DNA from: CAYTZH01 sp964442285
GTDB lineage: Bacteria; Myxococcota_A; UBA9160; JAFDET01
Direction of reading: 5' to 3'
Assembly: GCA_964442285.1 (NCBI GenBank)
Contig: CAYTZH010000020.1
Coordinates: 1 to 64,000 of the forward strand
DNA length: 64,000 nucleotides
The notes below the pieces were generated by a model that did no database searches, was not told the DNA's origin, and saw only the letters and a program-made list of their open reading frames with translations. This document shows positions 33,725-41,556 of this stretch, one piece after another. Made by a program: the position numbers and the translations under genes. Every line of letters starts with the position of its first letter. Position 1 is the first letter of the stretch.

Positions 33725-34771
33725 CTACGCGAGGCGACGCGCCAGCTCGGCGCCCCGGCGGGCCATCTCGAGGACCACGTCGCCGAAGCGCTCCATCTTC
33801 GGGTTGTCCGCGCCGCCCTTCACGTAGCGGGCGTAGCCGCCCTCCAGCACGCAGGCCATCTTGAAGCGGGCCAGCACCTCGTAGTAGTCCAGGTGGTCGA
33901 TCGGAAGCCCGCTCCGCTCCGCGTAGCGGGCGGCCAGCTCGGCCCGGGTGGGCATGCCCTCGAAGTCGACGAGGCCCATCTCGCTCTCGGGCTCCCCGGG
34001 ATCGCGCCAGGCCATCAGGACCCAGCCCAGGTCGAGCAGGGGATCGCCCACCGTCGACATCTCCCAGTCCACGATCGCCGCCATGCGGGCCGGTACACCA
34101 GGACGGAACATCACGTTGGCGAAGCTGTAGTCGCCGTGGAGGATGCCCGGCGTGAAGCGCTCCGGCGTGTGACTGCGCAGCCAGTCGGCGCAGTCGTCGA
34201 GGCCGGGGATCTCGCGGAAGCGGAAGCGCGCCAGGTGGGCCAGCCAGCGGTCGACCTGACGATCCAGGAAGCCCTCCGGCCTGCCGAAGCCCTCGAGGCC
34301 CGCGCCCCGCCAGTCGACCCGCGCCAGCCGGGCGATGGCGTCCACGAGCTCCCAGGCCAGGCCCCGGCGCGCCTCGGCGTCGGAGGCGAAGGGCTCGGGC
34401 AGGCCGCCGTCCATGACCGACCAGCCCTCGACGTACGCCATCAGGTAGAAGCAGGCGCCGAGGACGTCCGGGTCGTCGCAGGCCGCGACGGCCCGGGCGT
34501 GGGGCACGTCGCTCTCCGCCAGGGCGGCCAGCACGCGGTACTCGCGCAGCATGGTCTCGTTGCGGCCCGGCGGCACGATCCGGGGAGGGCGCCGCAGGGC
34601 GAGGCGCAGCTCGCCCCGGCGGATCTCGAAGAGCTCGTTGGAGGCGCCGCCGCTGATGAAGCGGCTCGACAGCGGCTCGCCGGCCCCGGGGAGGCCCCGG
34701 GCGTCCATCCAGCGGGCCAGCGCGGTCTCGTCGACCAGGCCTGCCGTGCGTTCGGCCTCGGACTCGCTCAC
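33725..34771 (-). CDS. APH-family phosphotransferase, ACAD10/11-associated type
   Basis: A 348-residue kinase-like protein. The catalytic loop is HGDYSFANVMF, and the metal-binding segment is VDWEMSTVGDPLLDLGW. In eukaryotic ACAD10/11 such a kinase is fused to an acyl-CoA dehydrogenase and phosphorylates 4-hydroxy acids for dehydration; here the two are adjacent genes 8 bases apart. GTG at 34771 follows TAGGAG. The 4-hydroxyacyl role is inferred from this pairing. Confidence 0.85.
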   Translation of the reverse strand: MSESEAERTAGLVDETALARWMDARGLPGAGEPLSSRFISGGASNELFEIRRGELRLALRRPPRIVPPGRNETMLREYRVLAALAESDVPHARAVAACDDPDVLGACFYLMAYVEGWSVMDGGLPEPFASDAEARRGLAWELVDAIARLARVDWRGAGLEGFGRPEGFLDRQVDRWLAHLARFRFREIPGLDDCADWLRSHTPERFTPGILHGDYSFANVMFRPGVPARMAAIVDWEMSTVGDPLLDLGWVLMAWRDPGEPESEMGLVDFEGMPTRAELAARYAERSGLPIDHLDYYEVLARFKMACVLEGGYARYVKGGADNPKMERFGDVVLEMARRGAELARRLA

Positions 34772-34779
34772 ACCGTCTC

Positions 34780-36084
34780 CTACAGGTTGCCCACGTCGAG
34801 GTCCAGGGCGTAGGCGAGGCGCTCCTTCGCGCGCTGGATGCGCGGCGGCAGGTGCTCGCTGGGGAAGAGGCCCGGGGCCGGCTCCGCGTCCTTCAGGACC
34901 TGACGGGCGATGGTCTCCTGGTGCACCTCGGTGGGGCCATCGGCGATGCCGAGCACCGGCGCCATCATCCACATGCGCGCCAGGGGCAGCTCGTTGGAGA
35001 CGCCCAGGGCCCCGTGCAGGTGCACGGCGCGGTAGACCACGTCGCGCAGGATGCGCACCGTCGCCACCTTGCAGGCGGCGATGTGGGTGCGCGCCGCGCG
35101 GGCGCCGCGCCGATCCACCTCCCAGGCGGCCCTCAGCACGAGCAGGCGGAACTGCTCGATCTCGATCCAGGAGTCCGCCAGCATCTGCTGCACCGCCTGC
35201 TTGTCGCCGAGGCGCGAGCCGCGCACCTGTCGGCTCACGGCGCGCTCCCGCATCATGTCGAAGGCCCGGCTCACGGTCCCGATGGTGCGCATGGCGTGGT
35301 GCAGGCGACCGCCCCCCAAACGGGTCTGAGCGATGGCGAAGGCCTGCCCCTCGCCGCCCAGGAGGTTCTCGGCGGGCACCCGCACGTCGTTCCAGCGCAG
35401 GTAGCCGTGCTCGCCCTCGCCGAGGGGTTCGCCCATGAGGCCCACGTGGCGGACCACCTCGATGCCGGGGGTCTCGGCCGGCACCAGGAACATGGACATG
35501 CCCCGGTAGGCCCCGGCGTCCGGATCGGTGACGCACATGACGATGAAGAACGAGGCGAGCCGCGCGTGGGAGGCGAACCATTTCTCGCCGCGGATCACCC
35601 AGTGGTCGCCGTCGCGCACCGCCCGACACGTGAAAAGCGTCGGGTCGGCCCCCGCGTGGGGCTCGGTCATCGCGTAGCAGGAGACGATCTCGCCGGCGAG
35701 CAGCGGCGCGAGGAAGCGCTGCTTCTGGGCCTCGCTGCCGTAGTGGGCGAGGATCTCGGCATTGCCGGAGTCCGGGGCCTGGCAGCCGAAGACGCTCGGG
35801 GCCCAGGCCGAGCGGCCGAGGATCTCGTTCAGCAGGGCGAGCCGGACCTGGCCGTAGCCCAGGCCGCCGAGCTCGGGCCCCAGGTGGCAGGCCCACAGCC
35901 CCTGTTCGCGCACCCGCTCCTGGAGCGGCGCTCGCAGCCTGCGGGTGGTCTCCTGGGTCGGGTCGAAGGGATCGGCGGCCTCGCGCCAGAGGAGGTCGAG
36001 GGGCTCGACCTCCTCCCGCACGAAGTCCCGCACCCAGTCGAGCTTCTCCTGGAAGTCGGGCTCGGTCTCGAAATCCCAGGCCAC
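34780..36084 (-). CDS. Acyl-CoA dehydrogenase (ACAD10/11-like)
   Basis: A 434-residue flavoenzyme. The N-terminal helical region is followed by the signature CYAMTEPHAGADPTLF; the C-terminal domain includes YRAVHLHGALGVSNELPLARMWMMAPVLGIADGPTEVHQETIARQVL. The length and the DFQEKLDWVRDFVREEVEPLD start fit the ACAD10/11 subgroup, acting with the neighbouring kinase on hydroxylated acyl-CoAs. GTG start at 36084, 10 bases after the BVMO stop. Confidence 0.92.
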   Translation of the reverse strand: MAWDFETEPDFQEKLDWVRDFVREEVEPLDLLWREAADPFDPTQETTRRLRAPLQERVREQGLWACHLGPELGGLGYGQVRLALLNEILGRSAWAPSVFGCQAPDSGNAEILAHYGSEAQKQRFLAPLLAGEIVSCYAMTEPHAGADPTLFTCRAVRDGDHWVIRGEKWFASHARLASFFIVMCVTDPDAGAYRGMSMFLVPAETPGIEVVRHVGLMGEPLGEGEHGYLRWNDVRVPAENLLGGEGQAFAIAQTRLGGGRLHHAMRTIGTVSRAFDMMRERAVSRQVRGSRLGDKQAVQQMLADSWIEIEQFRLLVLRAAWEVDRRGARAARTHIAACKVATVRILRDVVYRAVHLHGALGVSNELPLARMWMMAPVLGIADGPTEVHQETIARQVLKDAEPAPGLFPSEHLPPRIQRAKERLAYALDLDVGNL

Positions 36085-36094
36085 GGGCGCGCGC

Positions 36095-37648
36095 TCAGCC
36101 CGACGCGGCCACGCGGGGCGGTGTCTCCGCGTCGGCGACCGGGGCCGCGCGGTCCCGCGCCCGCTGGCGGTAGCGCGTGAGGTCGGCCCTGCGGGTCCGC
36201 CACCAGTAGCGGCTCACCGTGCCCATCCAGTTGTTGGTGATGCGACCGGCCCGGGTCTTGTACCAGCTGCGGTCGGTGGCGGCCCAGGGCGTGCGGGCCA
36301 GAGCCGTCTGCACCTCGCGGTCGAAGCGCTCGAGCACGTCGGGCCGCAGGTCCACGGACTGGAGGTCTCGGGCCAGCATCCGCTCGATCAGGTCGAGGAT
36401 GTAGCGGGTCTGGCACTCGATCATGAAGATGATCGAGTTGTGTCCGAGATTGGTGTTGGGTCCGTACATCAGGAACAGGTTGGGATAGGCGGGGACCGCG
36501 ATCCCCAGGTAGGCGCGCGCGCCGTCGCTCCAGTCGTCGGCGAGGCGGCGGCCGCCGAGACCGCGGATCTCCATGGGCGCCAGGAACTCCGTGGTCTGGA
36601 AGCCCGTGGCCAGGACCAGCACGTCCGCCGAGTGGCGCGCCCCGTCCTCCGTCACCACGGCATCCGCTTCGATCGCGCGGATGGGCTCGGTCACCAGGTC
36701 CACGTGGTCCTGGAGCAGGCAGGCGTAGTAGTCGTCGGAGATCAGGATGCGCTTGCCGCCGATGGGGTAGTCCGGGGTGAGCTTCCGGCGCAGCTCGGGA
36801 TCGGGCACCGTCTCCGCCAGGTGCTTCAGCGCCATTCGCTGGGTGTAGCGATTCATGCGGCTGCCCTGCCGGAAGTTCAGCCAGCCGATCTCCAGGCGCG
36901 CCCAGATCAGGAAGCGGTGGAGCTTCGCCCGCCAGGGCTGCCGGGCGAAGCGCGCCTTCTCCTCTTCGGTGTAGGTGCGGTCGCCGCGGGGCATCATCCA
37001 GTTGGCGCTGCGCTGGAAGACGGTCACGTGCGCCGCCCGCTTCGCCACCTGGGGGATCAGCTGGATGGCGCTGGCGGCGTTGCCGACGACCGCCACGCGC
37101 CGGCCTTCGAGGGGGACCGTCGCGTCCCAGCGGGCCGAGTGGAAGCAGGGGCCTGCGAAGCGCTCGAGGCCGGGGAGGTCCGGGACCTGCGGCCGGTGCA
37201 GCTGGCCGACGCCGCTCACCAGGAACTCGGCCGTGAGCTCCTCGCCGCCCGCCAGCCGGACCCGCCAGACGCCCGCGTCCGCGTCGAAGTCCGCCCGCTC
37301 CACCTCGCAGCCGAAGCGGATGTGCGGGCGGACGCCGTATTTGTCCGCGCAGTGGTCCATGTAGGCCAGGATCTCCGGCTGGGGCGACCACTTGCGGGAC
37401 CAGTCGGTCTTCTGCTCGAAGGAGAAGCAGTAGAGGAGGGAGGGCACGTCGCAGGCGGCGCCCGGGTAGACGTTCTCGCGCCAGGTCCCGCCGAGCCGGT
37501 CCGCCTTCTCCAGGATCGTGAAGCCGTGGAGACCCGCCTGCTTGAGCTGGATGCCCAGGCAGAGGCCCGAGAAGCCCGCGCCGACGATGAGTACGCGGGG
37601 GGGATGGTCGCTGGGGCGGTGCCGGGCGCTGGGGGGCGACGCTTCCAT
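36095..37648 (-). CDS. Flavin-containing (Baeyer-Villiger-type) monooxygenase
   Basis: A 517-residue FAD/NADPH monooxygenase. FAD site VLIVGAGFSGLCLGIQLKQAG; the BVMO fingerprint FxGxxxHxxxWD is complete (FAGPCFHSARWD); the NADPH site is VAVVGNAASAIQLIPQVA; and LATGFQTTEF is the second conserved region. ATG at 37648 was chosen; upstream codons lie in a tandem repeat. It opens the operon, giving a route of ketone oxygenation to ester or hydroxy acid, then acyl-CoA dehydrogenation. Confidence 0.92.
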   Translation of the reverse strand: MEASPPSARHRPSDHPPRVLIVGAGFSGLCLGIQLKQAGLHGFTILEKADRLGGTWRENVYPGAACDVPSLLYCFSFEQKTDWSRKWSPQPEILAYMDHCADKYGVRPHIRFGCEVERADFDADAGVWRVRLAGGEELTAEFLVSGVGQLHRPQVPDLPGLERFAGPCFHSARWDATVPLEGRRVAVVGNAASAIQLIPQVAKRAAHVTVFQRSANWMMPRGDRTYTEEEKARFARQPWRAKLHRFLIWARLEIGWLNFRQGSRMNRYTQRMALKHLAETVPDPELRRKLTPDYPIGGKRILISDDYYACLLQDHVDLVTEPIRAIEADAVVTEDGARHSADVLVLATGFQTTEFLAPMEIRGLGGRRLADDWSDGARAYLGIAVPAYPNLFLMYGPNTNLGHNSIIFMIECQTRYILDLIERMLARDLQSVDLRPDVLERFDREVQTALARTPWAATDRSWYKTRAGRITNNWMGTVSRYWWRTRRADLTRYRQRARDRAAPVADAETPPRVAASG

Positions 37649-37664
37649 GGCGACAGCTTCGGCG

Positions 37665-37724
37665 CTCCGCGTGACCGGGGCAAGCCCCGTCCGGCTCCGG
37701 GTGACCGGGGCGCGCCGTGTCCGG
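37665..37724. repeat. 30-bp tandem repeat between divergent genes
   Basis: Two 30-base copies (37665-37694, 37695-37724) match at 25 of 30 positions and begin CTCCG(C/G)GTGACCGGGGC. The second copy places GTGACC (37701-37706) 18 bases before TAGGCT (37725-37730), a possible promoter for the SnoaL-like gene. The repeat may therefore duplicate a -35 or a regulator site. Confidence 0.7.
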
Positions 37725-37748
37725 TAGGCTCTCCGACGGAGGTGCCCC

Positions 37749-38231
37749 ATGGCCCGGATCCCGCGCGAAGCGCTCCAGTCCGCCTTCCGCCGCTACAACG
37801 AGGCCCGCGACGCGGCGTCCCGCAGCGGCGACTGGGGAGTCTGGGCCGACCGCTTCACCGAGGATGCCCGCTACGTGGAGCACGCCTACGGCGAGTTCCG
37901 GGGCCGCGAGGCCATCCGCGCGTGGATCACCGGCGTGATGGCGCCGTACCCGCAGATGACGTTCCCCCAGGACTGGGTTGCGATCGACGAGGAGCGCGGC
38001 GCCGTCGTCTTCCAGTGCCAGAACCAGTTCCCGGAGCCCTTCGACGCCGACGGACGTCCCTTCGGCTTCCCCAGCTGGACCCGCCTGGTGTACGGGCACG
38101 ACGGTCTCTGGCAGTCCGAGGAGGACGTCTACAACCCGGCCCGCGACGCGGGGCGGGTGTTCAAGGCCTGGGTCCAGGCGGGCGGGCGACCGCTCGCGAA
38201 GGAGCAGGTCGCGATGCGTCACCGCGCCTGA
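37749..38231 (+). CDS. SnoaL/NTF2-like protein
   Basis: A 160-residue single-domain protein with a GGAGGTG ribosome site. The cone-shaped NTF2 fold is suggested by ARYVEHAYGEFRGREAIRAWITGVM, QMTFPQDWVAID and TRLVYGHDGLWQSEEDVYNP. Members are isomerases, dehydratases, cyclases or binding proteins; the Tyr/His/Asp-rich pocket does not settle which. It is divergent from the BVMO operon and may act on the same pathway. Confidence 0.8.
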   Translation: MARIPREALQSAFRRYNEARDAASRSGDWGVWADRFTEDARYVEHAYGEFRGREAIRAWITGVMAPYPQMTFPQDWVAIDEERGAVVFQCQNQFPEPFDADGRPFGFPSWTRLVYGHDGLWQSEEDVYNPARDAGRVFKAWVQAGGRPLAKEQVAMRHRA

Positions 38232-38253
38232 GTCGCGGGACGGGCCGGCCGCG

Positions 38254-41200
38254 TCAGGCGGCCCCGCGCGGCGCCGGCTCCGGTCCCAGGCGCAGCGCCA
38301 GGCGGTGTCGCCCCGGTCGGATGCGGTAGCGGGGAAGTACGTCGGGGCCGCAGCTCCCGGTACCGAGACCGCGATGGGCGGCGTCCAGGTGCAGGAAGAC
38401 CTCGGGACGTGGGATGATCTCGTTCGTGTGTCGGGCGGCGAAGAGGTCGCTCGCGCTGAAGTGGCTGGCCGAGAAGCCGAAGGGCGCGCCCAGGCTCGAC
38501 ACCCGGAGTCCGGGGCCGTCGACGCTCCGGAGCACGACCCAACGGGTATCCACGTGGTGCCCGTGCTCCTGGGGCACCACGTAGGGCACGTACTGATCGC
38601 TCACGCTGCTCTCGAAGCGGCCGCGGCGGGCGCCGGCACGGCGGTCCGGGTAGCTCTCGTGGGGGCCGCGGCCCAGCCACGCGAGCCCTTCGAGCTCCGG
38701 CGCCAGCACGAGGAGCAGACCCACCCGGGGCAGGTCGTCGAGGGCGTCGGGCACCTGGAACGCGCTGCGCAGCTCGACAACGCCGTCGGGCCCGATCCGC
38801 CAGACGGCGCGATGAGCGAGTCCGTGGGGGGTCTCCTCGTGCGCGACCAGCTCCACCGCGCCGTTGCGGAGCTGGCGCACCCGGGCGGGCTCGGCCTTCG
38901 GCGCGAGCGCCTCGAGGCCCCAGGCCTGCCAGCGCCCCATGGGCTTCTGCTCCTGGCCGCCCACGGCCTTGATGCCGTCGTTGTCGGTGGGCGCCCGCCA
39001 GGCGCAGAGCGCCGGCCCCGACGCGACCAGCACCCGGTCGCCGACGCACCAGCGCACGAGGCGCCCGCTGGCCTCCTCGAACTCCAGCCGGCTCTTGCCC
39101 GCCGCCACCGCCACACAGCCCTCGGAGCGCGCCAGGGCCGGCTCCTCGCTGGGGGCGGGTCGGCGCGCGCGCGCGTTCGAGGTGGGGCGCGCGTGTGCGT
39201 TCGAGGCGGGGCGCGCGCGGGCCTTCCAGGGCAGGCGCAGCTGGGCCCACGCCACCTCGTGTCCCCGCGGCGCCCAGTCCGTGGCGCGGCCGAGCACGAA
39301 CGAGAGGGTGAGCCAGGCCTCCTCGCCGGCCTCGAGCGGGGCGGGGCGCAGGTCGAGCCGGACCTCCTGGGTCTCGCCGGGGCCGGCCGTGAGCTTCGGG
39401 AGCGAGCCGCGCTGCCGCGGGCGGCCGTCCACCTCCACAAGGAAGCGGCCGCGCAGGTCCGAGAGGTCGCGGAACTCGCGCTTGTTGCGGATCCGCAGCC
39501 GCCCCCGCGCCAGGTCGCCCGGCTCGACCCCCACCGGCTGCGCCAGGGTCGCCAGCTCGGCGAGGGCCGGGTGCGGCACGCGGTCGGGGCCGACCAGGCC
39601 GTTGATGCAGAAGTTGGCGTCGTTCGGGACGTCGCCGAAGTCGCCGCCGTAGGCGAAGTAGCGCGCTCCCGCCGGGTCGGTGCGCTCGAGCCCCTGGTCG
39701 ATCCAGTCCCAGACGAAGCCGCCCTGCAGGCCCCGGTGGCGCTCGAAGGCCGCCCAGTAGTCCGACAGGGAGCCGTTGGAGTTGCCCATGGCGTGGGAGT
39801 ACTCGCAGAGGATCAGCGGGCGATGGTCGCGGGTGGTCCGGGCCCAGGCGACGATCGCCTCGAGGGGGGCGTACATCGGGCAGATCACATCGGTGGCGCG
39901 GGGGACGTCGTCCAGGCGGAAGCGCAGGGCGCCCTCGTAGTGCAGGGGACGCGTCGGGTCGTTGCCCCGGATCCAGCCGGCCATGGCCTCGTGGTTGGCC
40001 CCGAAGCCGCTCTCGTTGCCGAGGGACCAGAGGATCACACAGGGATGGTTCGCGGCGCGCTGCACCATGCGCATGGCGCGGTCCAGGAAGGCCGGCGCCC
40101 AGCGGGGGTCGTGGCAGAGGCTCGCCAGGTTGGCGTGGGCCTCCAGGTCGGCCTCGTCCACCACGTAGAGGCCGAGCTCGTCGCACAGCTCGTACCAGCG
40201 GCGGTCCATCGGGTAGTGGGAGTTGCGGACGGCGTTGAGGTTGGCCCGCTTCATCAGCCGCAGGTCGTCGCGCATGTCCTCGAGCGTGACGGCCTTGCCC
40301 CGGGTCGGGTGGTGCTCGTGACGATTCACGCCGCGGATCATCACGGGCCGTCCGTTGACCCGGAGCGCCCGGTCCCGCACCTCCACCCGCCGGAAGCCCA
40401 CGCGGCAGGTGACGGACTCCCGCTCCCCGCCCTCGGGGTCGAGGAGCGAAGCCACGACGCGGTACAGCGTCGGCGTCTCGGCCGTCCAGGGTCGGGGATG
40501 GCGCACGGGCGCGATCGCCTCCGCGCGCTGGCCCGCGAAGAGGTAGGGGTTGCGGTCGCTCGCAACCGCCGCCTCCAGGGGCCGGCCCACGGGGCGTCCG
40601 CGGGGGTCCAGGAGCGACGCGCGCAGCCGCCAGCCCGCCTCGATCGGTGCCTCGGAGCCCACGTCCGCCCGCAGGTGCAGGAGACCGTCGCCGGTGTCGG
40701 GATCGAAGTCGCCGCGCACCCGCAGGTCGAACAGATGGGTGCGGCCGGTGGCGTAGAGGAAGACCTCGCGGAAGAGACCGCCGTGGTGCCAGTGGTCCTG
40801 GTCCTCGAGGTAGGTGCCGTCGCACCAGCGCGCGACGGCCACCGCGAGCTGGTTGCGGCCCGGCTGGAGCAGCGCCGTGGCGTCGAACTCCGCCGGGAGC
40901 CGCGAGCCCTTGCTCAGGCCCAGGGGCCGCCCGTTCAGCCAGACGTAGAGCACGCTCTCGGCGCCGCCGAAGTGGAGCACCACCCGCCGCTCCCGCCAGT
41001 CCTCGGGGAGCCCGAAGGCGGTGCGGTAGAGGCCGGTCGGGTTCTCGGCGGGGACCCGGGGCGGGTCGTTCGCGAAGGGCATCTGCACGTTGGTGTACCG
41101 GGGCCGGTCGTAGCCCTGGAGCGTCCAGTGGCCGGGCACCCGGATGCGGGGCCAGCCGGCGTCGTCCAGGTCCGGCGAGGGGAACTCGCCCGGGACGTCC

Positions 41201-41394
41201 TCGGGTCGGTCCACGAGTCGGAAGGCCCAGTCGCCGTCGAGGGACCGGAACCAGGGCGAGGCCTCCCGCGGACCGGCCAGGGCGGCCCGCGCGTTGGGGA
41301 AGGGCACCAGCGGGGCGCGGCCGGGGAGGCGGCCCAGGCCGGTGCACTCGGGCTCCTCCCAGCTGCGCCATCCCGCTTCGCCGAAGCCCCGCAC
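38254..41394 (-). CDS. lacZ: Beta-galactosidase, GH2 family (LacZ-like)
   Basis: A 1046-residue enzyme of full LacZ length. Sugar-binding, immunoglobulin-like and TIM-barrel domains are in order; acid/base Glu lies in WSLGNESGFG and the nucleophile Glu in ILCEYSHAMGNSNG; HWTLQGYDRPRYTNVQMPF and YVVPQEHGHHVDTRW are further LacZ signatures. Near 39150-39235 a low-complexity, CGCG-rich segment encodes an Arg/Ala/Pro-rich insertion between the barrel-linked domain and the C-terminal small-chain domain. No signal peptide, permease or regulator is adjacent. GTG at 41394 lies 6 bases from TACCGT, with no ribosome site. Confidence 0.93.
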   Translation of the reverse strand: MRGFGEAGWRSWEEPECTGLGRLPGRAPLVPFPNARAALAGPREASPWFRSLDGDWAFRLVDRPEDVPGEFPSPDLDDAGWPRIRVPGHWTLQGYDRPRYTNVQMPFANDPPRVPAENPTGLYRTAFGLPEDWRERRVVLHFGGAESVLYVWLNGRPLGLSKGSRLPAEFDATALLQPGRNQLAVAVARWCDGTYLEDQDHWHHGGLFREVFLYATGRTHLFDLRVRGDFDPDTGDGLLHLRADVGSEAPIEAGWRLRASLLDPRGRPVGRPLEAAVASDRNPYLFAGQRAEAIAPVRHPRPWTAETPTLYRVVASLLDPEGGERESVTCRVGFRRVEVRDRALRVNGRPVMIRGVNRHEHHPTRGKAVTLEDMRDDLRLMKRANLNAVRNSHYPMDRRWYELCDELGLYVVDEADLEAHANLASLCHDPRWAPAFLDRAMRMVQRAANHPCVILWSLGNESGFGANHEAMAGWIRGNDPTRPLHYEGALRFRLDDVPRATDVICPMYAPLEAIVAWARTTRDHRPLILCEYSHAMGNSNGSLSDYWAAFERHRGLQGGFVWDWIDQGLERTDPAGARYFAYGGDFGDVPNDANFCINGLVGPDRVPHPALAELATLAQPVGVEPGDLARGRLRIRNKREFRDLSDLRGRFLVEVDGRPRQRGSLPKLTAGPGETQEVRLDLRPAPLEAGEEAWLTLSFVLGRATDWAPRGHEVAWAQLRLPWKARARPASNAHARPTSNARARRPAPSEEPALARSEGCVAVAAGKSRLEFEEASGRLVRWCVGDRVLVASGPALCAWRAPTDNDGIKAVGGQEQKPMGRWQAWGLEALAPKAEPARVRQLRNGAVELVAHEETPHGLAHRAVWRIGPDGVVELRSAFQVPDALDDLPRVGLLLVLAPELEGLAWLGRGPHESYPDRRAGARRGRFESSVSDQYVPYVVPQEHGHHVDTRWVVLRSVDGPGLRVSSLGAPFGFSASHFSASDLFAARHTNEIIPRPEVFLHLDAAHRGLGTGSCGPDVLPRYRIRPGRHRLALRLGPEPAPRGAA

Positions 41395-41402
41395 GCGGGG
41401 AC

Positions 41403-41494
41403 GGTAGGCGAGGCGTCCGAGCCGCGGTAGACGAGGCGTCCGAGCCGCGGTAGGCGAGGCGTCCGAGCCGCGGTAGGCGAGGCGCCGGAGCCGG
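41403..41494. repeat. 23-bp tandem repeat, four copies, upstream of lacZ
   Basis: The unit GGTAGGCGAGGCGTCCGAGCCGC-like (23 bp) occurs four times (41403-41425, 41426-41448, 41449-41471, 41472-41494); copies two and four have a few changes. It fills most of the gap between two divergent genes. Each copy carries a TACC box on the minus strand, so it could multiply a promoter-like element. No spacers, so not CRISPR. Confidence 0.9.
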
Positions 41495-41544
41495 CGCCAG
41501 GGCCGCCGTGCGCTGCCTCACTGACGGACCTGCGCCGATCCCCG

Positions 41545-41550
41545 TAGACT
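41545..41550 (+). promoter_or_regulatory. -10 element for a leaderless methyltransferase start
   Basis: TAGACT is 6 bases before the ATG at 41557. TGACGG lies 17 bases upstream of it as a possible -35. No ribosome site exists in the six intervening bases, so the mRNA probably starts at or next to the ATG. Confidence 0.45.
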
Positions 41551-41556
41551 GCCCCC

